Shown here: piece by piece, positions 26,501 to 39,800 of the stretch
Layout: each line of letters opens with the position of its first letter
Numbering within the stretch: position 1 is the first letter of the stretch
Assembly (NCBI GenBank): GCA_009869945.1
Contig: WIXG01000078.1
Span: 1-64,000 of the forward strand
Source of the DNA: Mesaphorura yosii
Lineage: Eukaryota; Arthropoda; Collembola; Poduromorpha; Tullbergiidae
Direction: 5' to 3'
DNA: 64,000 nt
Program-made: the position numbers and the translations under genes
The notes under the pieces: generated by a model
Databases searched by the model: none
Seen by the model: only the letters and a program-made list of their open reading frames with translations
Told to the model about the DNA's origin: nothing

Positions 26501-27173
26501 TTCTTCCTATTCTTATTGCCGGGATTGCTGATGGTCTTCGTTAACGTTGGACGACGACTTTTTCTTTATCATCACAACTCATCTTCTCCGTGCTCGGTGC
26601 GAGTGCGAGCGAGTCAAGCATGCATGGCATGAACGCATGAAAAAGAGGACACTCGCAATCTGTGTCTGTCTGCGCTCGGTGACCTCACGGCTCGGTTCCT
26701 CTTCTTGGGCGAGTCTCCCTCGTTATGTAATGCACATGTCGTCGTGTCAACGTCCACACTACTCACTGCTGCCTGAAGAAGACTGAAAGACAAGAAAACC
26801 CGAGTTTCATTCGAAGGGGACAAGAAAAGTGGTCTATTTATATCCCCACCTCGCCTCACTTTTTCACGCATCAGTTCCAATTCAATCCTATTTTTATTGA
26901 AGACGCAGGAAGACTCGGAATCAGAAAATCAGAATGAACCCAAATCAATTCCGAAATTGTTAATTGATTGGGAAGGTATCCGGTGAATTACGAGCTGGAG
27001 TGCCGTGAAATGTGAGAAATGTGTAGTTAGAATTTGCATTTTAGTTCTCGCTCTCAGGATCCATTCATTCTGTCGATTCTGCATCCGCAGCATGAAAGGC
27101 ACAGCAGCAGCTCGGTGGCAAACTCGCAATCACAATAGCACTCGCGACGGTGGCTCCTAACTGTAGGCCGTAG

Positions 27174-27204
27174 GCTAAATAGACTAAATACTAAATGGCT
27201 AAAT
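27174..27204. repeat. Short CTAAAT tandem array
   Basis: Four CTAAAT units occur within about 31 bp with 1-3 bp spacers. Related CTAAA doublets occur at about 40377-40390, 46653-46666 and, in reverse, 21141-21155. Confidence 0.5.
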
Positions 27205-29559
27205 ATCGCTGGAGGATAATACACAAGACAGAAATGCAGGCTGGCAGGCCGTGTGACAAAAGAGCTGCCTTTCTTCCACATGATTAATATGTTTGAGAAA
27301 CCTTAAGTCATGACAGAGCTGACAATGGGAGACTTCACTTTTCTTCAGGGCACTGCAAGGGTATTAGTTACATTGCACCACCTTGAATAATAATATTATG
27401 GGTACGTCGACGTGAGCGAGCGTGGACCGGACCACCCTTAATTTCTTGCCCGGCTCATCTGAGTACCTCTGACAAAGTAAAATTTCGAAACACATGAAAA
27501 GGTGTTTGGTTACTGCCTGCCTGACTGCCACAATAGAGTTGTACGACGGTCTGGCGGCCGGACCGTTTTCCCAAATCATTTGCCAAACATCGCGTCATGA
27601 TCATCGCACGGCTGTTTAGCCCAGAATGCTCGGCCAGCCTTGTTATTGTTGTCATAATGGGATTGCGAACCATTGTAAGACGACGTAAATACTTTAAACA
27701 AGGCACAATGCAGCTTACGGGATGGTAACAATTGAATTTTCATATTTTGGGACTGTTTTTCTTGCTTATCCTCCTCACAACTCTTTTGTCCGCTCATTCA
27801 TTCATAATTTCATCCGCTACACCTCATTTAATTCATAATTCTAAGCTCATAATGCCCGCAATGCAATGCAATGAGCAATACAGTACGAAATATGATTAAA
27901 TAGACCCAAATCCACAATCTCAAGAAAATCCAAACGCTTCTCTTTGTTGTGCCTTCAACGGTTCTCAGGCGAACTTAACCCACAATCTAAATGCACAAAC
28001 CGCCAAGTGACCAACGAATAGAGTACTGGCATTAAAAATTAGTTTTTGCAGCGACAGAGCAGCGTAAGTGAACTCCGCCCCTGAAACTTCCTTCTCACTA
28101 GCGACCAGCTCTCCTGTCAAGAAATCTCGAATTCGTATCTCATGTTCACGTCTCACAGCGGTAACTCATCTGAATGGGCCTCGCGCATTGCGATGCGATC
28201 GAGATTGCAACAAGATTTTGCCTCGACTTGACTTGGTAGTTGAAGCTGAAGAGGCATCAGCAGGAATTCGGCATTCACAATTCACATGGCTTATGAAATT
28301 ACTTTATTTTGAAGCAATTATTTGTTCTTGCAAGCAAAAATTATAATTTTACATTATGTCAAGATTAGCGGATGCTTATTATTCGTACATATTCCGCCTT
28401 GCTTGCCTGCCGTGTAAATGATAATTCGGAACATCCATCCATCGTCCTACACGCTGCTGCGATTGCGATGGCTAAATGACTCCGTGTTAAACAACTTTTC
28501 TGCAAAAAAGGACGACACGGCAGCAACGATGAGATTATGTTATGCGTGTTTCCTCTTATCAGAATCGCATTTGCCTTTTGTAATACTTTGCTCTTTGCTG
28601 CTATTTGCCTCGCCACGCCACGATTATGTGATTCGAATTCGACTTGGACTGAATGCAAATGCAGCCAGCATTATTATTGTAATGAGAGTGTGAATGTTGC
28701 TGTAATAAAGGCCAAAGTGGTTGACAAGTGCTGCTGCTGCATCGTTGACTTGACTCGACTCTTCGCTTGGTTCTTGGACTTGGTCGTCGTCGTCGGAAGG
28801 TCCATGAATGTGAAGAGTTGTTTAAGACTTGAAACACGGCCACGACAGCCACAGCAAGACCAAAGTTAGGTGCGCTAGCAGAGTGCAGAGTGCATGGTTA
28901 GAGAACTTGTTAAGTTTTTGATAAGAATTTTGGTTCAGAAGTTGTCAATCCGGTTTCTCGTCTCCTTTAATTCCATCAAACACCTTTTTCTATTATCGCT
29001 CAACCGTAATTTCCTTCTTCCACTCAAGCACAATGCAATTTTTCCAATTTCAACTCCAAATACAACACACGGCAGGACAGGACAGGCAATCGTCGTGTCT
29101 TGTTCTTGTTTTATGGTTTGACTGTTGACTCGATTCACGAGCAGGTGACTCGATTTTGTGGTTTCTGTTGGTGGTGACTGACTGGTGAATGGCAAAAGCA
29201 AAAGATGTTAAGTGACACTTTATAAAAATGAGGATTGACCGTCGTAATTCACACAGTGCATAAACGTCTATTTAAATTGAAGTTTGTGAACGAGCTTTTT
29301 GCAACTGTTCTCTGTTCTATGAATCTAAATGCACGATCGGAGGACAAATAACCAATTTATTCGATTACACCAATCTGAATCGAGACAACTTTTTGCATGC
29401 TGTAAGTGGATTGGTACTAATTAAGCGACATGTTGCAGATAATGCAAAAAACCATCGCAGTCTCAGTGTCAACCTTGAATAAGAAAACATTGCCCAACCT
29501 CAACAATCAACGTGACGCTGTCTTTCAATTTTTTGATTTATTTTTCCAAAATTGATATT

Positions 29560-29990
29560 TTTCTTTGTCGTACGTACAACGCATCCAAATAATGTACGAT
29601 TAATACATGCTACAGGATTTATTGCTATACAGATCGTGTCGCTAATACTGCCGCCGTACTAAATTAAGTGTATTCACTACAATATGCAGCCTGCATGGTG
29701 GTGGGAGGTTTCATCTCGGGAGTACTGAATACGTAATTACGTACGTAACGTAATGAGCAATCTTCTAGAAGTATCGCTTAATTATCAAGCTGGAATTAGA
29801 ATTTCAACGAACGCAATCGGTAATCGGATTTCTATAATGACTCAAATAATATGTATAGCTTTAGCTTATTATTAACCCTTTACTTTAGTTGTACGTACGA
29901 TAATTAAGTACGTACGTCATTTGCATACCCTAACATCACTTGACTTTCGTCGATTCATCGTATCGTACGCACGTCGAAAGAAAATGAATT
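29560..29990. repeat. TACG/CGTACG-rich tract downstream of the Iroquois gene
   Basis: The self-complementary CGTACG/TACGTA motif recurs in several clusters: about 29568, 29731-29757 (ACGTAATTACGTACGTAACG), 29890-29922 (GTACGTACG...AGTACGTACGTC) and 29960-29975. AATTA cores suit homeodomain binding, but no specific factor can be named. Confidence 0.5.
29618..29623 (-). terminator. Candidate poly(A) signal for the Iroquois gene
   Basis: AATAAA reads on the minus strand here, 589 bp past the stop codon. Another AATAAA is at 29537-29542 and an ATTAAA variant at 30040-30045, so the real 3' end is undecided. Confidence 0.3.
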
Positions 29991-30142
29991 GCGGCCTAAC
30001 TCTGTCTAATCTAACCTAGCCTACAGCTGTACATACACATTTAATTTTCATACACATGGATAATCATAATACGCATTTCTTTGCCATTTGCTTTGCGATG
30101 CTGCCTTGATATTGCTGCTTTGCTTTCGCTGAATGAGAGTTG

Positions 30143-30166
30143 GCGTAATTAATTACGCAATTACGC
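30143..30166. promoter_or_regulatory. Palindromic TAATTAATTA element in the Iroquois 3' region
   Basis: GCGTAATTAATTACGC (30143-30158) is a perfect 16-bp palindrome, followed at once by a third AATTACGC. It contains overlapping TAAT cores in opposite orientation, the usual arrangement for paired-class homeodomain dimers. It lies 54-70 bp past the stop codon, probably in the 3'UTR, where it could also fold as RNA. The function is inference. Confidence 0.45.
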
Positions 30167-30211
30167 CCTAGCATATAGCATAGAATTAGAAAGATAAAAA
30201 CTCTTGCATGG

Positions 30212-30804
30212 TTACGGATTGTCTGGATGGTAAATGGCTGGGTGGTGGGACGCCGTGAGTCCGGGGTACAGCCCGCGGTAAATGGATTCGGAATGTGCCG
30301 CGGTTCGGTTTAGTGGACTGAACGCTGAGCCGGGCAGATTGAGCGCTGCAGCAGCAGAGGACAGGTGCCGGTGTGACAGCGAAGACGCAGAATGACGCAA
30401 GTGGTTATTGCTGCTGCTCAGATTATTGTTGGAGCTGCCGTGATGGTTACTACTGCTGTGGTGGTGGTGGTTATTGTTGCTACTGCTGCTCAGGTGGGCC
30501 GACGGTGGTTGCTGTGCCGCTGAGGACTGATGGTGCTGGAGGAGATGTGCGGAGTGGAGGAGATGAGGATGGAGCAAGTGCGGGTGATGACTCAAGTCAG
30601 AGACACCGCCTCCACCAGTGCCGGAACCTGCCAGATCTGCCAGGGACCAAATACGCGGTTTCTGGCTGTTTGCGATCGGTGTCGAGTTGACTTCCTTAAT
30701 ACTATTGTCGCTGCAACTAGAACCAGTTGGTGAGGATTTCCCGTGTGAGGATTGACGGTGATGATGATGGTGACTGTTATTCCCAACAAATCTGTCATGA
30801 TGAT
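30212..30804 (-). CDS. mirr: mirr exon 5 (terminal coding exon)
   Basis: The acceptor TTACGATGTTCCAG precedes 30804, and the phase-1 base from exon 4 completes Asp. The exon encodes HHHHH, the conserved [12 protein letters not shown] segment found after the homeodomain in Iroquois proteins, and long His, Ser and Asn runs. The C-terminus includes [12 protein letters not shown] and [11 protein letters not shown] and ends at TAA 30214-30212. The runs are encoded by imperfect CAC/AGC/AAC triplets and are likely length-variable. Confidence 0.88.
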
Positions 30805-33800
30805 CTGGAACATCGTAAAACACGTTAATTTATCGCTCGCATTCAGTACGCAGTGCACGATGTGTGTATTTATGCGTCGAACATGCACTAATGATACAAG
30901 AAACGTTCTAAAATTAAAATTCAAAAGCATCGCTGCTTCGAGTTTAGTGATCGTAAAATACAACATGAAGCGCAACCAATTTGAGACGCATCCGCGCGTT
31001 TCTGATTTATTTCGCAAAAAGGCAGTCAGGCACTTACCACGATCGTCCTTTTTCGGCGGCGGTGGCTGTTCAGGTTCCGAGTCCGAGATATCGACATCGT
31101 CGTCGTCATCATCTGGACGATTTCTTGGTTCCCAAGTCATTTTGTTCTCCTTTTTGAGTCTTCTCCTCGCATTAGCAAACCACGTCGAGACTTGTGTCAG
31201 TGTCATTTTTGTAATAATGGCCAACATAATTTTTTCGCCCTTAGTTGGATACGGATTCTTTTTGTGCTCGGCCAGCCATGCCTTCAGCGTGCTCGTCGTT
31301 TCACGCGTCGCATTCTTCCTCCGACTCCCGTTCACATCAACGGCATAACTGCGTCAAAATTCAGACAAAAAACGGATATTTATAATATTTTATGGTTGTG
31401 GCAGCGCGTACGCGAGCGCGAAGGGAGCCTGGAAAAGATAAATAAATCCCAAACACGAATAAAAAACACAATGGGAAAAAAGATGATACTTTTGCCATTC
31501 TTATTTATGTAATGATGATACGGAGCTTAATACACTGATCATTATTAATAGACAACGGCAGCGCGTCAGGCATAGTTTGCACGGTGTGGATTTATTTTTC
31601 GGGTTCAGTTTCAAAAGTCATAAATTTATCACCGCGACTCAGATTTTTTAATGGGGGATTCCGGATTATAATTCTAATGGCTCCTGGTCTGGCTCCCGGT
31701 CTTTGGCTTTGGATACTTTTCGGTAAAAAAAAGTTGCGACATGACCAAAAATAAATCTTAAACCCATTTTCCCATTAAGGCATCGCGAGGCGTAGCGTGG
31801 CGGAGCGAGATGACATTACACAACATGTGAGATGTGACATGAGAAATGACATTAGTCACTTAAGAGCGCAACGGGAAAACGGATGGACTTAGTGACTCGT
31901 GTCATTTCTCCTGCACTGCCTCACTGTTTTCGGTTTCCCACACCATCAACAATGGCACAGCACAAGTACAATACGATAATAAACTCATTCATGACCGATG
32001 GACCGACCGACCCTCGTCATTTCGTCCGTTTTTAATGCATTTACGCTATTATTACATTTACCCTTTTAACATCATCAGTGCTATGCGGTACGCATACGCG
32101 TATTATTTAGTTAATAAATAATACACTTTCTCTTTTATTAGCTCGACTCTTAATACACTGGATTTGTCCACGCACTCACACTCCGATGGAGTGCAGTAAT
32201 GAATCAATATAGACAATCTCACGCCGGTCAATGTAATGCAATGCTTTTAAGATTCTGAGTGTCGATTTTTGTGTTCCCGGAATGCAGACGAAGGCCACGT
32301 ACTTTACGTATTTATATTAGTAAGGCACTGGATTTGAGACTAGACTAGCATTGTCTTCTTATATATTTTAGCATTCACCTTAGCAAACAAGGATATAAAA
32401 ATTTCGACTTCACCACGGCCACGCGCTCCTGAGACAAAGTGTTAATTTTATTGACGACTGACTGCTGCCTCGTGAATTCATGATATATGACGAAAATTAA
32501 AAATAAAAATATTCATTACATTTCTTAACAAATAGCTCGAGCACTAAATACCCTTCAGGAGTCAAACACGCGTGCGTTGGTGCTGTCGTTGTCGTTCACG
32601 CTTCTCACGCATTAATGAAAATTGAATTCTGGAAGCAAGGGAATAAACTTTATAGCTTTTTCGCGCATAAAACTAAAAACACGAAGTGACGGCTCGCGTC
32701 GTAGCGTATACAGAAATCGTCGCATGAAGCGTATAATACATATTTTGTCATCATCGTCGCGATGATCATGGGCGAGTGCTCGCATGCTCGTATATATTTT
32801 TAATAAGTAAAGTTTTACAACTTGAGAACAAGTTGAAGGTGTACGAACACGATGGGCCAACGTGGCACGGCGTGACACACGAAATGCGCGATTCTCATGA
32901 GAAATATAAAATTGCTGTAAAAGAGCAGCGAGCTAAATTGAGCCAATAAAATGCAATGCAAAGGAAGGAGAAAAGTAAGACTCGTCGTCGTCGCAGTCGT
33001 GAGTCGCGTGAGGAGAGCCGAGTAGAAAAATCTCATTAATAAAGACTAAAGTTTTAAAGTGTGTATGTAATCAACGTTGTGAAGTGTGAAACCATCTTGG
33101 CTGCCTTTTCCCCTGCCTACTTACTGCCTTTCTCCTTCGCTGTCAAGTGGAATAATGCAAATGCCTTGTCTAATGTCTGCGCAGTGAAAGCAAGCGAGTC
33201 AAGAGGGGAAAAAAGTTAATTTTGGTTAGAACCCCATGAAATTACAATTCTTTTCTTCTCCCGTGCTCGCACACGGACGGAGAATGATATATGTATTAAA
33301 TCACTTACACACTTACCCTTTGTGCTGGTAAAGTAGCGACTGCTATTTTCACTGTAAGTAAAAGTCAACTCTGCTCCGCTCTGCACGCGTAAAAGTAAAG
33401 TCTTTATTATTGCTATTGTAGCAGTGTCGTGGCGTGGCATGGAAAGGAAGCGCGACCCTCCCGACCACCGAGCTTCTTTTGTGTCTGCAGCCTGCTTTCA
33501 CTGATTTTTTGAGTGTGTCTCTCCAGGCTAAGGCAACGTCTACAGTAATAAGTGGTTACATACTTGACTGCCTTTGGCTTTGGCTACAAACGCCAGACGC
33601 ATAATGGCATCCAGTCACTTTTGTTTCATTTGCTCTTCTAGTTTGCATTCACGTTTTTAATACATTCAGCTTGACAAACACATTAGGCCTAAGTCTTGAG
33701 CATTTTTTTCAAGCATCATTCTGGAGGTGCATAAATAAAAGGCGTCTAAATAAATTAAAATGTGCCTGGCGGTAAGAGAGAAGTGGATCGATTCATTACG

Positions 33801-36800
33801 GTGAAGGAGGTCTGAAGCACTGAAAGGGCTCGGGACCAGAAAAATGCCTTGCTTGCATAAACCGTGAATTGTTTTCTCAATGGCTTTATTACACAAAGAA
33901 AGAAATCTGGCGGTGGAGAAAATCTGGCGATTTAAAATCACATTTTTCTTTCACAATTTTCTACACTGTTGCACTACACAAGCGACTAGGCTGCCGCTGG
34001 AATGGGGAACATTAGGGAAATTTATCGATTCCCACTTTCACTGCCTGCTGCTCCGGCAAGGCTCTACTAATCACTCTATTCTTTTCCAGGAACCCCGAAA
34101 ATTGCCATTAAGTTCCCGAATATTACTTTCTTTCTCGACACTGCCACTTTTTACAAAAGACTGCCTTGAATTTATTACATTATCTATCGCCACTGCCTTC
34201 CTTGCCTTGGGTCGCAATGGAATCCTATTATTTTTGCCTTCATCTTCATCATTTTCACTTCACATCCTATTACAACGTGTTCCGCTTTAACCCTTTACCT
34301 TTCACATCGGTGCCATAATGCATAAATGGGTTTTTCATAAGAAAGTAATCTCGGCAGCAGGCGTGGTGTGCTCATAAAATCCGTGAAAGCCGAAGACCGA
34401 AAACCATTTGCACTAAGCGAAAATAGACTCCATAATAATTGGCGCATATTAGCTCGCAGCTCCCATAAATTATGTCGTTACTTCACATTAATTCAGAGAC
34501 TCTTCGTCATAAAATAGTATTCTCGACTCGTGGCATCATCATAAAGAGGGATTTCACATTTTGCCAAGTCAATGAAAAAATACGCGAGCCAAGCACAAAT
34601 CATAAAATGGCTGGCAGTATTTCTGGCTCGGCTCGAGACTTTGCGAAGGCGAAACCCAACGCAGGAATGTTCGTCAGCATAATAAATATTTGTTGCTGTA
34701 TTTGTTTCCGTGTTGCACGAGATAATTTATTGGGATGTGTAACAGGAGCCATCTCCAAACCGTCTAACCATTCTGTTCCAAGTCACACGGCACACGGTTC
34801 ATGTTCATGTTCGCATTATAATAATATTTTGTTCGAAAAATATGCAAAGCAAAGAGCAGCCAGCAGCTCTCATTATTATTATTGCATTCTCATTCCATAG
34901 AGGAATGAAGGTTGGAAATAATTTAACATGAAAATATTCTAGAACATTAGAACAACATGTGTACGTAAAAATTTACGTGTACGTGAATGTTCATTATGTA
35001 GTTTTGACATGAAACCTTTGCTCTCCTTATAATAATCTTGTGCTCCTGCTACGTATTAGAATAATGGCATCTCGTTATGTAATGTTCAATGCTCAGGCAG
35101 AGTAAGCTTGTACGTTATAGTGATGCCTGGGGATTTCTCAATCTATAAATATCCAATACGCGTGTAAAGGTGGCGAGGCGAACGCAGTTAAGGACAATCT
35201 CCTTTGACGTAAACCACACCTTGGAGAGTAAATCAATTCATGCAGTACTTTTGTAAGAAAATCCATCCTTCTTTCCTGCGAATAGGCGAATACCTTCCTT
35301 CGAGTATCGAATTGAATTGGAGACAAGCGCATTTGGAACACGAATAGGTGTTATGAGATTTACGTTAACAGCAACAAGAACATACGACATGGACAAAAGC
35401 TCAGTTCAAGTGTGAAATATTTTACCCTGTCTGAAATACGCAAATTTCCTCGACATTTTGGCAACAAAGCCCGAAATCCTTTCAACAGGAATCCAAAGAG
35501 GATTTAATTCACACGATTCTTGGGATTTTGACTCGCAGAGATTGGATCTCGTACAGGGACAAAGGCAGTAGGCAGGGCAGAGAGATTCGATGTGGTTGAA
35601 TTGATATGTTGTTTGTTTAAAAAGTCACCAATTTAATTTCTGTCAAAATAAATCTGTGTGCGAGGAAATTTATTTAATGGTTAATAGCGATTTGTGGTTA
35701 CAGGCGTACACATTAGCCCCTTGCGCACTGCTCGCATGGGCTCAGGAATGTTTGAACAACACATCAGTTTGTTCATTAACACCACCGTAGATTAACTTGG
35801 CTTGGTTTGGCTCTGCAAAAATATGAACCCTCTGCCGTGCTATTTTAAGAAGATACATTTCCTCTCTCACCCGTTGGTTTATAAAAATGATTTCAGTTGT
35901 TTCGTATTTTTTCGTGTCATTTCTCCCCCGTTTTGAAATAAATCACCAACGATTGGAATTTTGGAGCGAGATTCTGGGCTGCGATGCACCGTGGCTTCAA
36001 GAAATTTAGAACTTCAGCTCCGAGGCGAACTCGACACGCCGAGACAAATGAACTGACGAGCGTTCTCAAATTTTACAAGGACTTTTACGCTCATTCTCTG
36101 GTAAAGTGTCCTAATTACACTACAGAGCAGAGTCCAAAAATAGAATTGTGCCATTGACGAAGGCGAGCTTGTATTTTTCCTTTTATTGACGATTGTTTTT
36201 CTGATTAGCTTGATAGGGTCACCCAGCTTTCGTTCTACTCCTGTGATTCACTAAATAAACAGCAGTGGTGGTCCGATTTCATTTCGAATTTCAGTGCCTT
36301 CAACGAATAAACTTAACAGCATCGAGCCAGTTGCTTGTTTTAACGACCTGCCACAGCCAAAAGTTCCAAGCGCCTCAAGAAAGAATATTCAAGTGCTGAA
36401 TTTTAGCACAACAACAATTAGTGCATTAGAGTTTACACCAACACCAGCTTAACAAGGTTGCATGCAAGGTTGGCAGCTTTGTGAGTGTCAAATCCTGTGC
36501 TTGAATGCTTGAGTGGTCTTTTCGTGGTTGCGGTTGACCAAAAACTTTGTGCACGCTTTGCCTGCCCTGCCGTTGCTGAAGCTTGCTAGACATGCGCTTT
36601 CTTTCACTGTCGCGTTTTGGTTCATTTTGGGTGACAGTGACAGATTTGCGGATTGTACATACATTTATTCAAGTTTGACATCCAGTTCAACACTGCGCGC
36701 GGAGAAGGCAGAGAGTGTGGAGAGTACAATAATATTATATCACGTGTTGCCAAACATGGACAGCCATGCCACATCGGGCAGCCTATGACATGAGAACATT

Positions 36801-39800
36801 ATGAAAACTTTATTACTGCGGCGCACTGCACGGCTGTATTTGGTCTGCTTTGATTATGTAAGCTAATAACGCAGCAATGAGCAATGGCGACGGCAAATGA
36901 GAAATATCTCCCTTCAGTCTTGTACACTGCACTTTCGCACGGATACGGGCATGGGACACGGTAACAGTAACAAAAGTGTAATCGATCATAATCAGTTCAC
37001 TTACCCGTTGAATGGATATGCAGCCGCAGCGGCTGCTGCTGCTGCCGCGAAGCCCGGATCGGAGTACGGATGATAGACGGAAGGGTAGCCCCAGCCAGGT
37101 GGACCCAAGCCACCATCTTTCATGTCAGGTAACCCACCGCCACCCTACAGAAAGAGAAACCAATATTAGGTAACATATTTGTTGTACGCGCAAAGTTGCA
37201 GAGTATTACACATATCTTCCTATCGCCGAGCCGAGCCACCGTGGCATGCTGTATTAATTGCAATTGCCTTTGCTATTGTTTCTAGGTTCTACACGATTTT
37301 TATTACTGCGCCCACTGTGCGCAGTGCATTACATGCATTTATTTGCAGCAAGCATTGACGTGTACGTGGTGTGGAGTGTGGAGAGCACCTATAATTAACA
37401 AATGACCGACTCGTGATAAAAGTGACTCCTTGCTGTGGCAGTGCAGCGACTCTCGCTTGGCACGGCAATAAAGCCGAGCCAAGTCATCAAGAAACCACCA
37501 TGATGACAGCTCTTTAAACATACATCAACTTCAAGCCTCTTGAAACATGCACTGCACGACATGCAGGCAGGCATGCAATGCCCGACTTTAATCGAAGTCA
37601 TTCACGATTCCGCAATACGACGGCGACGGCGGTAGCAAACACTTTTATAGCCGCAATTGTTTGTCCACTTTATTTTATTTGCAAAAATATGGCACGAATT
37701 AAATCGTGTTTGAAGGCTACCCAATGCAATTACTTTCTTATTTACCAATTGCTGGATTGCTGAACGCTCGGACGCTTGCTGTTGCCTGCCCAATTGTTCT
37801 GCTCAGGAGGCTTCGATCAAAACAACAGATTGCGAGACCACCTTCCAGGGCAGGCCAACAATAAAAAGTTATTACAGCTTGTAACATAAACATGCTGGCG
37901 TCGGTACATACGCAAAAGCGTGGCTGAATTGGAATAGAACTGCACCAAGCATTAAGGCACATACTTTATTCACGGCTACCAAGTTGGCTCGCTCGTTCCC
38001 GATTCCATTTAATAAAAAACCGTCAACAAGGAATTTGAATTCATTATTAATTCGATAATAGCGTAATAGGCGCGATGCAATACAAAAGCAAGGCAGCCGG
38101 GCAGAGTATCGGGTTTTATGGCGTTCGGGCGAAAGAAATTAAATTCTTGTATACAAAAATAATAAAATATGTAATAATCAACGGGCATGCGATAGTCTGG
38201 CGAATTCCTATCCCGAAAAATTGGCTGAGCCTGCATGCTGCTTGGCTGGCTCAGGAAAGTGCAGAACAATTGCAAGTGGTTAATAACTCCCCACGGTACA
38301 ATGTGTTAACTTTTCAAGTAACACAAAGTAAACATGAAACAACATGAGGAGCAAGACGATGGAGTGTAGGCAGAGCAAAGATATCTCAGGTGTACAATAC
38401 CGAACAAATGTGTACACGAGTAAAAGTTGGGCCGAGCACTTCTTCGCGTGTCCAGTCAGCTTTATGCCGACTACTGCAACATGCAGCTGCCTCACATTGC
38501 GAAGAAAGTGCTTAAAGTGTTTCGCTAATACCATAAAAACATAAAAATGTGGCTACACGAATTTTCTCTTTTAAAAAAATCGATGTTTACGTGTTTGTAC
38601 GATGTGACAACAACATTAACATACAAGAACATGGCAGTGTAAATATGAGTGGCCGAGCTTATCGCGGCTCTGGCATATCAAAATAGACACCACCTTCATA
38701 CTTCATTCAGCCTGAACAGGAACCGGACGTGGACATGGAGTGCGGAATATGAAAATATGGAAAATTCTAATGCTCGTGCGTTATCGCAGCACCGAATCGT
38801 CATGACTTTTTGATGAAACCTTAGATTAAGTATTAGGCACTTTGCTGTACAACAAATGGCACTGGCAATGGCAGTAGCAGTGACAAGTGCAGCCAGACAG
38901 CCAGCCGGTGTGCCGTATTTGCTCGTGTCAGAAAATAAATGACCAGGCTCAGGGGAAAAGACAACCGAGGCTCTTTAAGAATTAAAGCCAATGGTATGGT
39001 ACGAAAACTCGTGTTTCTTGGTTGGCTGATGAATTCCTATTGTCAAAACACAGCTGAACATTTAATTATAGCGTTTCGGGCTGTCTGCCTTGTACGAAAT
39101 TGACAATTCAAGTAATCATCGGCTTGCAAACACGATGCTCGGAGTATTTTCACTCAAAACATTGCAAAACACGAGAGACGTTGTTAACTATTCTGTTTTC
39201 GCCAATTTTTTCGTGTACTCTCAGCATTATCGGTCAATCGAATCAGACGCGACGGTGACGATTTTGAAATGGACACGCAATTCCAATATTCGAATGAGGC
39301 AGCCACAACGGAAAGCCACTATCTGGCTATCTTCTTAACGCTGCTGCTGCATGCTCACACTTTCTACTGATGCATGATTTAAAATGTTGCTGCTACTGAA
39401 TTCTTAACTGAAGACAGCAGAAGGAAATGGAATCTAGAAATCTTCAGAAAATCCAAACTTGAGCCGTATATTCAGCGTTAACATACTCGATTGTAATTGA
39501 GTAGCACGAGACGAAATATCCTTTACAAGAGCTTGCCTTTTTGCACTGCAAATATAAATTCCAAACGGCTGAAGGCAAGTGTGAATGAAGTGGAACCGGC
39601 TGACTGATGACTGATGGAGTTTCAGCATAATTTCTTTCCGAGCATGCATGCATGGAGTCTGTCATGATATAATTATCGTCTCGCATAATGATAATGACAC
39701 GTAAGATTGATTTTTTATTTTGCTTGCGCCGCGGTTCTTGTCAAAATATTGACTTGCAGAGAACAAACAAGAAGCAAAGCGATTCATTGCATTCGTGCGT

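Larger units (their letters stand above)
10450..29500. other. About 19-kb gene-free stretch
   Basis: No ORF here shows a recognised domain, and I found no exon set with matching splice phases. The tract is AT-rich with short scattered arrays of CAGG/CCTG (for example 14441-14456, 21601-21616, 25806-25818) and CTAAAT repeats at 27174-27204. It forms the 3' flank of the Iroquois gene and may contain its enhancers, which is inference from the gene type only. Confidence 0.5.

Noticed and set aside
30373-30690. 105-codon Cys/Gly/Tyr-rich open frame on the plus strand
   Set aside because: It is the antisense shadow of the triplet runs in the last mirr exon.
30752-31348. 198-codon plus-strand frame opposite the homeobox
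   Set aside because: It lies antisense to mirr exons 4 and 5 and intron 4; its openness follows from the conserved coding strand.
34963-34978. ACGTAAA-AA-TTTACGT dyad in mirr intron 3
   Set aside because: Short and AT-rich; expected by chance in a sequence of this size.
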